DNA from: Chersky-806 sp038252255
GTDB taxonomy: Bacteria; Actinomycetota; Acidimicrobiia; IMCC26256; JAENVU01
Reading direction: 5' to 3'
NCBI GenBank assembly: GCA_038252255.1
Contig: JBBSAM010000003.1
Location: 185,308-249,307 of the forward strand
DNA: 64,000 bases
Shown here: one piece after another, positions 33,520 through 41,567 of the stretch
Numbering within the stretch: position 1 is the stretch's first letter
Layout: every line of letters starts with the position of its first letter
Notes under the pieces: model-generated
What the model was told of the DNA's origin: nothing
The model's input: the letters and a program-made list of their open reading frames with translations, nothing else
Databases searched by the model: none
Program-made: the position numbers and the translations under genes

Positions 33520-36500
33520 TTAACCGCCCTCGAGGCACCGGCGGCGCAGCGATACCGCCTCGGGACCCGGCTCGACTCCGAGCTGCGCGAGCACCCGGCC
33601 GAGGTGATCCAGCACCCGGCGAGCGGCCGATCGATCCCCCCGTTCGAGGTGGACCGACGCGAGCAGCCGGTAGGGCGCTTCGGACCACGGATCGGCGGCG
33701 ATCGCCCGTTGCGCCATGACCGCTGCGCGGCCGAGCTCGTGATGCGCGGCGAGCAGCTCTCCCGAGCGCAGGGCCGATCGGACGAAGAGCGTTCCGAGCC
33801 GGATCCGGTCGAACTCCAGCCAGTCCGCCGGGTCGAGGTCGGCGAGCAGCTCCCCGCGCCAGAACCCGACCGCGCGGACGTGTGCTTCGAGCGCGAGCGA
33901 CGGCGCGCCGGACCGTTCGAGCTCCTCGGCTTCCGCGGCGGCGGCCTCGAACTCCCAGACGTCGACGCGCAACGCGGGATCGTCGCGCAGCGTGAGGCGA
34001 TCGTTCTGCTGGTAGATGAAGAAGGAGGACGTGTTCTTCTCGCGTTGCGGCTCGACCAGCTTGAGGAGATGGGTCAGCGTGACCCGCAGGTTCCCCAATG
34101 CCTGATCGTCACCGAGATCGGGCCACAGCACGCCGGCCGCCTCGGATCGACGCACCGAGCGGCGGACCACGAGCAGCCCGAGCAACGACCGGACCCGCTC
34201 GCGGCGGAGCTCCGGCGCGCGAGACCGCGCGCCACCGACGTCCACCTCGAGCGGACCGAGCACCCTGACTTCCAGGGAATCGGGTGCGGCCGGCGGGAGC
34301 GCCGCGACAAAGGCGGAGCTCGTGCGGGCGACCGCCGGCTCCTTCGATGCTCCCAGGCGGCGAAGCACGTGACGCTGCGTGCGACCGTTGCGCTGCAGCA
34401 GCTCGACCGGCGGGCTGCCCCCGGCCGCGGCGGAGTAGACCGCGGCCTCGAGCATCCAGGGCGCGGGCGCGAACCACCGCACGATCGGCTCGCGCAGCCA
34501 GCGATAACGGCCGAACGGCTCGAGATCCCCCGCACGCGCCGCGACGAAGGCGGCTGCGAAGGCGCGCCGTTGCGCATGCACCCCTTCGAGGTCGAGTGCG
34601 TCGTAGCGCTCCCGGAGCTCCGGACGCAGAACGTAGAGAATCGTCAAGCCCTCGAGCGGCGGGAAGAACACCCCCCGGTCCGGCACTCGCGCGAGGAGCT
34701 CAGCCGCTCGGTCCTCCGCGCCCTCGAGCACGTCGACCGTTGCCGCGGCGAGGAGCTCTTCGTCGATGGTGGCCTCGGTCGGCGGTCCGATCCGCTCGAG
34801 CTCCACCAGCTGCTCACGCGCTCCGCCGATGTCACCGAGGATGGCGCAGGCCGAGGCCAAGCGGGATCGGGCGACCCGGCGGGCCACGAGTGGGCGCCGA
34901 TCGATCCGGGCTTCGGCGACGGCCCGGAGGTCGTCGAGCACGCCGTCACCCGAGCCGAGGCCCTGCGCCACCGCGACCTCGATGCCGAGCACGCCGTCCC
35001 GCACTCGTTGACGATGGGTAGCGGGCATGCGATCCAGCGTGCGCGCGGCCTCGTCGAACCGACCTCCTTCTACCTGGGCCCGCGCGCAGAAGTACGCCGC
35101 GAGCCCCTGGGACGGATCCGACGAGGGCTCCGCCGCCACGGGCGAGAGGATGCCTTCGGCCCTCCGCCAGTCCCCGACCATCAACGCGAACACGCCGCGA
35201 CACACTGCGTCGAAGGCCACCGCCCACGGATGGCCGGAGCCGGCCAGCTCGGAGATGCGCTCCATGTACGGAGCGATCCGCTCACTGTCCATGAGGCTGT
35301 ACGCGATCGCGCCGAGCCGCGCGAGCGCGGCGACCTCGCCCTCGACATCGTCACGCGCCGCGAACGCCCCCACCGCCTGCTGGCCGACCTCGAAGGCCCG
35401 CTCCGGGCTGATGACGGTCTTGGCGATCGTCTGCACGAGCAGCACCTCGGGCTCGGCATGAAGCGACGACGGGAGGAGCTCCGCCCAGGCCGCCGCGAGC
35501 GCGGGATCCTCCGGCGCGCCGAGCTGCACGAAGTGCATCCGGAGCGTCCCGAGCACTTCACCCCACGCCTCTGCGCCGACCAACAGGCGGAGCGCACGGT
35601 CGATGTCGCCGCGCTCGCGCGCGTAGATCCCGCCTCGGCGTCGGACCTCAGCCAGACGACCGGCGCTCTCCCGGGCCACGATCGGTTCCGCGACCACGTC
35701 GTGCAGCTCCCACCACCCGGAGGCCGACCGATTCACCAACGGAACGTCAGCCAGCACGTCTCCGAGAACGACCGGTTGCCCGGCGATCGTCGTCGCCAGC
35801 TCGTCGTCGGCACCACCGAGAGCAGCCAGCTCGACCAAGCGTGCGCGACGGGCGGCGTCGAGTGGACCGATCACCTGCTCCCAGATGTACTCGCCGGGCG
35901 TGACTCCGGTGGCGCGGGCGAGGAGCTCGGCGAGGGCCGGCCATCCCTTGGCCGCGGCGAGCTGCTCGGGCGCGGCGCCGCGCAGGCGCGCGAACTCCGC
36001 GACCTCGGCCTCGGTGAACCGCAGGTCCTCCTCGCGCAGGACCAGGGCGTCACCTCCCACTGCGAGCCGGGCGACGCCAACTTCGGGAAGGGTGCGGGCA
36101 CCGAGCAGCACATGCGTATTGCCCGGGAGAGCCTGGACCAGGCGACGCAGGAGCGCGAGACCGGCGGACCCCGAGGCGACCTCGTGCACGTCGTCGAGTA
36201 CGAGACAGATCGCGGTCGGCGCGCGGCCCCAGACAACGTCGACCAGCAGTCCGAGGAGGTCATCGGACTCCGTGAACCGAGGTGGGTCGGCGCCGAGCTC
36301 GGCCAGCAATCGCGAAGCCAGGCGAAGCGCGCTCGAATCTCCGGGTTCGAGCCGCAGATTCACGTCCACACCACTTCGGGCCAGCCGGTTCTCGCGCACC
36401 GCCTGCGCGAGCAGCGTCGTCTTCCCGAAGCCGGCCCCCGCGACGACCGCGGTCACCGGCCGGCTCCAGCGACCCTGGACTGCGAGCAGGAGGCGCGGTC

Positions 36501-36603
36501 GCGGCAGCGAGCCCTGGGCAACGAAGGGAAACCCGCCGGACGCCCCCTGCGCTCCAAGAGGACTGCCCCTTGGATCGGCCCCGCCCACGGCGCCCGACTC
36601 CAC
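33520..36603 (-). CDS. Large BTAD-domain transcriptional regulator with NTPase core
   Basis: The 1027-aa protein couples an N-terminal MalT/STAND-like NTPase (Walker A AGAGFGKTT at 55-63; Walker B CLVLDDVHEV), a long helical TPR-like middle, and at the C-terminus an OmpR-type winged helix (from LEVRVLGPLEVDVGG, about residue 778) followed by a bacterial transcriptional activation (BTAD) domain to the end. It resembles large SARP/AfsR-like activators, but with the DNA-binding part at the C-terminus instead of the N-terminus. GTG 36603 is fixed by TAGCAT 6 nt upstream. It is divergent from the flavin redox operon and is its most likely regulator. Confidence 0.85.
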   Translation of the reverse strand: MESGAVGGADPRGSPLGAQGASGGFPFVAQGSLPRPRLLLAVQGRWSRPVTAVVAGAGFGKTTLLAQAVRENRLARSGVDVNLRLEPGDSSALRLASRLLAELGADPPRFTESDDLLGLLVDVVWGRAPTAICLVLDDVHEVASGSAGLALLRRLVQALPGNTHVLLGARTLPEVGVARLAVGGDALVLREEDLRFTEAEVAEFARLRGAAPEQLAAAKGWPALAELLARATGVTPGEYIWEQVIGPLDAARRARLVELAALGGADDELATTIAGQPVVLGDVLADVPLVNRSASGWWELHDVVAEPIVARESAGRLAEVRRRGGIYARERGDIDRALRLLVGAEAWGEVLGTLRMHFVQLGAPEDPALAAAWAELLPSSLHAEPEVLLVQTIAKTVISPERAFEVGQQAVGAFAARDDVEGEVAALARLGAIAYSLMDSERIAPYMERISELAGSGHPWAVAFDAVCRGVFALMVGDWRRAEGILSPVAAEPSSDPSQGLAAYFCARAQVEGGRFDEAARTLDRMPATHRQRVRDGVLGIEVAVAQGLGSGDGVLDDLRAVAEARIDRRPLVARRVARSRLASACAILGDIGGAREQLVELERIGPPTEATIDEELLAAATVDVLEGAEDRAAELLARVPDRGVFFPPLEGLTILYVLRPELRERYDALDLEGVHAQRRAFAAAFVAARAGDLEPFGRYRWLREPIVRWFAPAPWMLEAAVYSAAAGGSPPVELLQRNGRTQRHVLRRLGASKEPAVARTSSAFVAALPPAAPDSLEVRVLGPLEVDVGGARSRAPELRRERVRSLLGLLVVRRSVRRSEAAGVLWPDLGDDQALGNLRVTLTHLLKLVEPQREKNTSSFFIYQQNDRLTLRDDPALRVDVWEFEAAAAEAEELERSGAPSLALEAHVRAVGFWRGELLADLDPADWLEFDRIRLGTLFVRSALRSGELLAAHHELGRAAVMAQRAIAADPWSEAPYRLLASVHLERGDRSAARRVLDHLGRVLAQLGVEPGPEAVSLRRRCLEGG

Positions 36604-36609
36604 GGGCCC

Positions 36610-36615
36610 ATGCTA
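36610..36615 (-). promoter_or_regulatory. -10 element of a leaderless promoter (BTAD regulator gene)
   Basis: TAGCAT on the minus strand, 6 nt before GTG 36603; among the best -10 matches in the window. Confidence 0.6.
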
Positions 36616-36692
36616 GGCCCGGCTCTGTCCCCACACCTCGGGCTCGACCTTCCGGGAACGGTCACGCGCCCGCCGGTGGCGACGACGACGCC

Positions 36693-36709
36693 TCTCAGCC
36701 CAGTCTCAG
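36693..36709 (+). promoter_or_regulatory. Direct repeat TCTCAG-N5-TCTCAG, candidate BTAD-regulator site
   Basis: Two TCTCAG copies with an 11-bp period lie between the divergent regulator and redox operon. SARP-type activators are known to bind direct heptamer repeats spaced about one helical turn. Only two copies are seen. Confidence 0.35.
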
Positions 36710-36721
36710 GGACCTTCGCAA

Positions 36722-36745
36722 CACTGCCGCCGGATGGTGGCAGTG
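36722..36745. promoter_or_regulatory. Inverted repeat in the regulator/redox intergenic region
   Basis: CACTGCCGCC and GGTGGCAGTG pair over 10 bp with a single mismatch (G-T wobble in RNA) around a 4-nt loop. It is 53 bp before the chosen start of the ferric-reductase-like gene: an operator or leader hairpin. Confidence 0.35.
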
Positions 36746-36798
36746 AGTCTTCGCGATCTCCAGCCGAGTTGGGTCATGTTGGCGTATCCGCGCGCGAC

Positions 36799-38184
36799 GT
36801 GACCGCCGCAGGTACGCGGTCACCGAGACCTCTGGTGGTGTCCGAGGAGCGGGCGCGGGCCGGCGACCGCGCCTGGATCGCGGTCGTCGCCATCGCGGCC
36901 AACGCGGTGGTCGTGGTCGGTCTGTGGCTCCGCCACGGAGGCCTGACGAATGCGAGCGGGCCGGGTGGGCTCGCTACCGCGGCGGGGCAGCTGACCGGCC
37001 TGGTCGGCACGTACTCCGTGCTGCTGCAGCTGCTCCTCATGGCCCGAGTGCCCTGGCTCGAGCGGTACGTGGGTCTGGACCGCCTCGCCGTCTGGCACCG
37101 GTGGAACGGATTCGCGGCAGTCACACTGCTCGTCGCGCACACGGTGTTGATCACGGTGGGGTATGCGTCGAGCACCCACCAGTCGCTGTGGGAGCAGACC
37201 CGGAGCTTTCTCTCTCACTACCCCGACGTACTGATGGCCTTCGTCGGGCTCGCGTTGCTCATCGCAGTTGCCGTCACCTCGGTGCGCCTTGCCCGGGCCC
37301 GCCTTCGGCGCGAGACCTGGTACTTCGTGCATCTGTACGCGTACCTCGCGGTCGCGCTCGGGTTCGCGCACCAGCTGGCGGTCGGCACCGACTTCGCGGA
37401 CGACCGCGCGGCTCGGCTCTGGTGGGTGGCGCTGTACGCGGCAATCTTCGGCTCCATCATCTTCTGGCGTGTCCTGCAGCCCTTGCGGTTCAACGCGCGG
37501 CACAGTCTTCGCGTGAGCGGCATCGATCCTGAGGGCCCGGGTGTCGTTTCGATCTCCATCACGGGACGACAGCTCCGCCAGGTCGGTGCACAACCGGGGC
37601 AGTTCTTCTTGTGGCGCTTCCTGACCCGGGACGGTTGGTGGCAGGCCCATCCGTTCTCCCTCTCGGCCCGACCGACCGATCGCCGGCTGCGCATCACGGT
37701 CAAAGCGCTCGGTGACCACACGAGTCTTCTGCAATCGGTGCGCAGTGGCACGCGTGTGTTCGCGGAGGGTCCATACGGCACCTTCACACAGGATCGTCAT
37801 GCTGGGAGGCCCGTGCTGCTGCTGGCGGGCGGCATCGGGATCACGCCGCTGCGGGCGCTGATGGATTCGCTCCCGTCGGCGCAGCGAGGAGACGTGACGT
37901 TGGTGTTCCGGGTCGCGAGCGACGACGCCGTCATCTTCCGGGCGGAGCTCGACCGGTTCGTGGCGAAGAAACGAGCAGTGGTGCACGTGCTCACGGGTTC
38001 GGAGATCGGTGACGACGAGACCGACCAGCTCGGCCTCCCCGCGCTGGCCGCACTCGTCCCCGACATCGTGCAGCGAGACTGCTTCGTGTGCGGTCCCCCG
38101 GGGTTCATCGACGCGATGCGGCGTCGACTCGGCATCCTCGGTGTGCCCGGCCGGCAGGTCCACTTCGAACGTTTTGAGCTCTAG
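36799..38184 (+). CDS. Ferric-reductase-like transmembrane flavoprotein (NAD(P)H oxidoreductase)
   Basis: The 461-aa protein has six hydrophobic helices (about residues 25-230) of the ferric-reductase/NOX-type heme domain, with histidines in AVWHRWNGFAAVTLLVAHT and FVHLYAYLAVALGFAH. It continues into a FAD domain (QPGQFFLWRFL, QAHPFSLSA) and an NAD(P)-binding domain (LLAGGIGITPLRALM, CFVCGPPGFIDAMRR). It should pass electrons from cytoplasmic NAD(P)H through heme to the outside. The start is uncertain; GTG 36799 is taken, with GTG 36835/36838 as alternatives. The long frame open upstream of it is antisense to the regulator and not coding. It leads an operon with FMN-binding and ApbE genes. 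Confidence 0.82.
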   Translation: MTAAGTRSPRPLVVSEERARAGDRAWIAVVAIAANAVVVVGLWLRHGGLTNASGPGGLATAAGQLTGLVGTYSVLLQLLLMARVPWLERYVGLDRLAVWHRWNGFAAVTLLVAHTVLITVGYASSTHQSLWEQTRSFLSHYPDVLMAFVGLALLIAVAVTSVRLARARLRRETWYFVHLYAYLAVALGFAHQLAVGTDFADDRAARLWWVALYAAIFGSIIFWRVLQPLRFNARHSLRVSGIDPEGPGVVSISITGRQLRQVGAQPGQFFLWRFLTRDGWWQAHPFSLSARPTDRRLRITVKALGDHTSLLQSVRSGTRVFAEGPYGTFTQDRHAGRPVLLLAGGIGITPLRALMDSLPSAQRGDVTLVFRVASDDAVIFRAELDRFVAKKRAVVHVLTGSEIGDDETDQLGLPALAALVPDIVQRDCFVCGPPGFIDAMRRRLGILGVPGRQVHFERFEL

Positions 38185-38196
38185 GAGCCGGAGACC

Positions 38197-38655
38197 ATGC
38201 GCCGAGTCGTGCCCGTCATCCTTGCGACCCTCGGAGTGCTCGCCCTGCTCGCGACCTTCCACACCACGCCGGCATCCGTCACGCGCGTCGCGGTCCGGGC
38301 GCCTGCCGCGCCGCCCGCCGCGTCCGCGCCACCTCCACCCACGAGCCCCGATTCCTCCGCTACGACTCCGCCAACGATCCGGACCGTCGACGGACCGATC
38401 GTTTCGAACCGCTTCGGCGATGTCGAGGTGCAGGTCAAGACGCAGGGCGGGCGCCTGATCGACGCACAGGCGGTGCAGCTCCCGGAGGACCGTGAGCGAT
38501 CGGCGCTCATCAGCCAGTACGCAGGACCGAAGCTCCGAGCCGAGGCACTGCGTGCCCAGAGCGCAAGCATCGACATCGTCTCCGGTGCCACGTACACGAG
38601 CGACAGCTACGCGCAGTCCCTGCAAGCTGCCCTCGACCAGGCGGGGATCCACTGA
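38197..38655 (+). CDS. Extracytoplasmic FMN-binding domain protein (covalent flavinylation site)
   Basis: The 152-aa protein has a signal/anchor helix (VVPVILATLGVLALLATF), a Pro/Thr/Ser-rich linker and an FMN-binding domain: RFGDVEVQVKTQGGRLIDAQ and the C-terminal SGATYTS, the motif whose final Thr/Ser receives FMN covalently from ApbE. It should carry electrons on the outer side between the ferric-reductase-like protein and a final acceptor. ATG 38197 is preceded by GGAG. It lies 12 bp after the reductase gene and 41 bp before apbE, so the three form one flavin-transfer module. Confidence 0.85.
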   Translation: MRRVVPVILATLGVLALLATFHTTPASVTRVAVRAPAAPPAASAPPPPTSPDSSATTPPTIRTVDGPIVSNRFGDVEVQVKTQGGRLIDAQAVQLPEDRERSALISQYAGPKLRAEALRAQSASIDIVSGATYTSDSYAQSLQAALDQAGIH

Positions 38656-38696
38656 TCGCCGACGACGGGACGCGATCGATCCGGCGTGTCCAGCAG

Positions 38697-39449
38697 GTGT
38701 GGGGAACTGCCGTCAGCGTCGACGTACGCGACGGCGTCGGCGCGGCGTCGCTCGAAGCGGTCTTCGACTGGTTCCAGCGCGTCGACGATCTGTTCAGCAC
38801 CTGGCGCGCCGACACCGAGATCAGCCGGATCGCACGCGGGGAGCTGCGTCTCGAGGCCGCGAGCCCGGAGGTCCGGGTTGTGCTCGCCCTTTGTGAAGAG
38901 GTCCGTCGCGAGAGCAACGGCGCATTCGACATCACATTCGGCGCGCATGAACGAGTTCCGCCGCATCCAGGTTTCGGGCCCATCGATCCTTCAGGTCTCG
39001 TCAAGGGGTGGGCGGTCGAACGTGCGGCAGATCAGCTTCGTGCCGCGGGGGCGAAGAACTTCTCGATCACCGCGGGTGGAGATGTCGTGGTGCGCGGTTG
39101 CCCCGACGGCGAGTCGGGTTGGCGCGTCGGCATTCAGCATCCGTGGGAGCGCGATCGGGTCGCAGCGGTCCTCGGCGTCGTAGACCTGGCGGTCGCGACA
39201 TCGGGTCGGTACGAACGCGGCGACCACGTCTTCGATCCACGCACCGGCCTGCCCGCGCGCGGGCTCAGCGCGGTCACCGTCATCGGCACGGACCTTGCCC
39301 TCGCCGACGCCTATGCCACTGCAGCCCTCGCCCTCGGCAACCAGGGAATGAGCTGGCTCGCCGACCTCCCGGGGATCGAAGCGCTCGGGATCACCGACGA
39401 CCGTGTCGTGGTCACGACACCAGGCTTCGGCGACTACCGCATTGCCTGA
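38697..39449 (+). CDS. apbE: FAD:protein FMN transferase (ApbE)
   Basis: The 250-aa protein is an ApbE flavin transferase, attaching FMN from FAD to a Thr/Ser in the neighbouring FMN-binding protein. Signature segments are WGTAVSVDVRD at the N-terminus, FSTWRADTEISRI, GLVKGWAVERAADQL, AGGDVVVRG, ATSGRYERGDHVFDPRTG (metal and FAD site) and DAYATAALALG. GTG 38697 starts exactly at the family core. The usual preceding residues (here RRVQQV) are also encoded in frame back to 38655, but only non-standard start codons (ATC at 38655, CTG at 38652) are available there, so the true start is uncertain. No signal peptide is seen, so location is unclear. Confidence 0.85.
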   Translation: MWGTAVSVDVRDGVGAASLEAVFDWFQRVDDLFSTWRADTEISRIARGELRLEAASPEVRVVLALCEEVRRESNGAFDITFGAHERVPPHPGFGPIDPSGLVKGWAVERAADQLRAAGAKNFSITAGGDVVVRGCPDGESGWRVGIQHPWERDRVAAVLGVVDLAVATSGRYERGDHVFDPRTGLPARGLSAVTVIGTDLALADAYATAALALGNQGMSWLADLPGIEALGITDDRVVVTTPGFGDYRIA

Positions 39450-39542
39450 ACGATTTCGGCGCTCGCGTCCGGTCTGGCGGAGTTGGACCGGAGTCCGGCG
39501 GCCCGGGTACAGCGCGGGCCGTCGCGCGCCGAGAATGGTGGG

Positions 39543-40175
39543 ATGTGGCCGACTGGGCATGCCCGCGACGTGATGGCGCCCGAACCCGCAGCCGAGCCCA
39601 CCGACGCGGTCGGTGTAGAAGGCAACGCGCGCCTCACCGGATCACTCGGAGCGGTCCTGTTCGTCGTGCTGGCGCTCGAGGGGATCACGATCCTCGCCCG
39701 CCAGTCGCTCCTGAGTGCGCACGTGTTCGTGGGCATGGTTCTCGTGCCGCTGGTGCTGCTCAAGATGGGGAGCACCGCGTACCGGTTCGTGCGCTACTAC
39801 TCCGGAACGGCCGCGTACACCCGGAAGGGCGCGCCACCGGTGGCATTACGGCTCGCCGGGCCGTTCGTCGTGATCACGACCGTCGCCGTGCTGGCCACGG
39901 GCGTCGGGCTGCTCATCACCGGCCCCTCAGCGGACTGGCTGGCCCAGGCCCACAAAGCGAGCTTCGTGCTCTGGTTCGCGTTCATGGCGGTTCACGTGCT
40001 CGGCCACGTGTTCGAGACACCCAGACTCGCAGTCGCGGATTGGCGCCGCGATTCGGTCGTGTCCGGAGCTGGGCTACGAAAGCTGGCGCTCAGCGCGGCG
40101 CTCGTCGCCGGCATCGTGCTCGGAGTGCTCTCCCTCGGCTGGATCGGGGCGTGGCACGACGCATCGATCGGATGA
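39543..40175 (+). CDS. b-type-cytochrome-like membrane protein of the flavin redox operon
   Basis: The 210-aa protein has five hydrophobic segments: GAVLFVVLALEGITILA, LSAHVFVGMVLVPLVLLKM, FVVITTVAVLATGVGLLIT, SFVLWFAFMAVHVLGHVFE and LSAALVAGIVLGVLSL. Histidines in SLLSAHVF, AQAHKASF and AVHVLGHV could ligate heme b, as in cytochrome b561/DUF4405-type proteins. Its position just after apbE suggests it feeds electrons to, or takes them from, the flavoproteins. ATG 39543 is preceded by GAGAAT at 6 nt and by GGTGGG, so either leaderless or SD-led initiation is possible. Confidence 0.7.
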   Translation: MWPTGHARDVMAPEPAAEPTDAVGVEGNARLTGSLGAVLFVVLALEGITILARQSLLSAHVFVGMVLVPLVLLKMGSTAYRFVRYYSGTAAYTRKGAPPVALRLAGPFVVITTVAVLATGVGLLITGPSADWLAQAHKASFVLWFAFMAVHVLGHVFETPRLAVADWRRDSVVSGAGLRKLALSAALVAGIVLGVLSLGWIGAWHDASIG

Positions 40176-40213
40176 GCGTCAAGGATCTGTGCAGGCTGAG
40201 CCGGCGGGCGCGA

Positions 40214-40258
40214 AAACGGGACTGTGGCTTCGACCAGTGGTCGGCCACAGTCCCGTTT
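40214..40258. terminator. Bidirectional hairpin terminator
   Basis: A perfect 15-bp stem (40214-40228 with 40244-40258) encloses a loop that can extend as CGACC/GGTCG. Both ends carry short A/T runs (AAAA at 40213-40216 and TTT at 40256-40258). It lies between the convergent redox operon and beta-helix gene and can serve both. Confidence 0.75.
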
Positions 40259-40279
40259 CCGGCACCGAGATGATCGGGA

Positions 40280-41485
40280 CTACTGCTGCACCTGGACGTC
40301 CACGTTGACGAAGCGGTTGTTGGCGATGCCACTCGCCGACACCAGACCGGGCGACAGCCAGACCCCGAAGTGGTTGTTCATGATGATGTTGTGCCGGATC
40401 GATGTTCCGTTGATCGACACTGAGGGGTCACCGGAGAAGATGAGGACACCCGTGGTCTGGGTGACACCCGCGTCGGCGTCCCCGCCGACGTTGTTCGTCT
40501 TGATGAAGTTGCCGTCGATCACGTTGTTGTCCAGGCTCTGGCCCGGTGCGTGAGCGTGGAGCGTGACACCGGCAAATCCATTGTTGGCCAGATAGTTGCG
40601 GGTGACCCGGTTGTCGTGTGCCGCCGAGCCCGGAACGCCCGCGGCGATGAGCACGCCACCTTCGCCGTTGCCGGTGACCCAGTTCATCGTGATCGTGTTG
40701 TCGTAGACCCCGGCCGCCGGATTGTGCGCCGGCACGGTGATGCCGCAGTCGGGTTTGTTGTCGGTCACCTTGTTGTAGGCGATGAGGTTGCCGTGTGTCG
40801 CGGCGATGTCATCGCTCACCAGGATGCCGCCGGCGTTCTCCGAGACGTCATTGCCGAACACCGAGGAGTTGGTGGTGGCCTGGAGGTGCAGACCCTCGCC
40901 GCAGTCGCCCGGGATCTCGCCTTGTGCCTGGCATTGGGGATACGTGTTCGGGGTCGTGGCGCCCTGATCGTTGTGCTGCACCTTGGTCCACGAGATCTCG
41001 ACGTGGTCGACCATGGAGGCCAGGATCCCCTCGCCGATCGCGTTCTCGACGGTGAAGCTGCTCACCTTGCTCCCCGACGCGCCGGGGCCCTGCAGCAGAA
41101 TTCCGTTGTCGTGGCCCGTCGCGTCGATCGTCGCGTGCATCCCTCGCAGCGACAGCGACTTGTCGATCGTGACCATCTCGGCGTACGTCCCGGGCAGGAC
41201 GACGATCCTGCTCCCGGCGCCTGCGTTGCTCACTGCCTGCCCGATGGTGAGGCACGGACTCCACGACCGGCCGCAAGTAGCACTGTCGGTGCCGCGCTTC
41301 GAGACGTAGAGCGTTCCCGATGCGTCGTGACCGTGCCCCTCGAACGGACCGTGATCGTGTTCGACGGCCGGGCCGCCACCGTGTTCATCCGAAGCCGTCG
41401 CCGCCGGTGCCCCCACCGACATCGCCGCGACCGCGAGTAGCGATGAGACCGCGAATAGCGCGAGCGCTCGACCAGTCCGATGCAT
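40280..41485 (-). CDS. Secreted right-handed beta-helix protein
   Basis: The 401-aa protein has a signal peptide (LALFAVSSLLAVAAMSVGA, cleaved near ATA), a His/Gly-rich linker (EHDHGPFEGHGHD) and a parallel beta-helix with repeated N-containing turns such as GNLIAYNKVTDN, DNTITMNWVTGN, DNRVTRNYLANN and RHNIIMNNHFG. It starts with the typical TLYVSKRGTDSATCG...SPCLTIGQAV entry of surface beta-helix proteins. No catalytic residues of polysaccharide lyases are identifiable. AAGGAGGA, 8 nt before ATG 41485, is the best Shine-Dalgarno in the window. Confidence 0.82.
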   Translation of the reverse strand: MHRTGRALALFAVSSLLAVAAMSVGAPAATASDEHGGGPAVEHDHGPFEGHGHDASGTLYVSKRGTDSATCGRSWSPCLTIGQAVSNAGAGSRIVVLPGTYAEMVTIDKSLSLRGMHATIDATGHDNGILLQGPGASGSKVSSFTVENAIGEGILASMVDHVEISWTKVQHNDQGATTPNTYPQCQAQGEIPGDCGEGLHLQATTNSSVFGNDVSENAGGILVSDDIAATHGNLIAYNKVTDNKPDCGITVPAHNPAAGVYDNTITMNWVTGNGEGGVLIAAGVPGSAAHDNRVTRNYLANNGFAGVTLHAHAPGQSLDNNVIDGNFIKTNNVGGDADAGVTQTTGVLIFSGDPSVSINGTSIRHNIIMNNHFGVWLSPGLVSASGIANNRFVNVDVQVQQ

Positions 41486-41508
41486 GAGGTAATCCTCCTT
41501 GATCAACC

Positions 41509-41537
41509 CGACATGACACAAACATCTCATCATGTCG
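41509..41537. promoter_or_regulatory. 8-bp inverted repeat between the two beta-helix genes
   Basis: CGACATGA and TCATGTCG are perfect inverted repeats with a 13-nt spacer, 24 bp before ATG 41485 and 31 bp after the stop of the preceding beta-helix gene: an operator for the first, or a terminator-like hairpin for the second. Confidence 0.4.
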
Positions 41538-41567
41538 CCGCAAGGTGGGTCAATTGCCAGGTGCTGG

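Noticed and set aside
33604..36798. A very long in-frame extension in front of the ferric-reductase-like protein
   Set aside because: It is antisense to the BTAD regulator and composed of low-complexity Arg/Glu sequence. The true start is placed near 36799.
36820..38652. A 610-residue minus-strand frame opposite the redox operon
   Set aside because: Shadow of the plus-strand reductase and FMN genes; no recognisable domain, biased composition.
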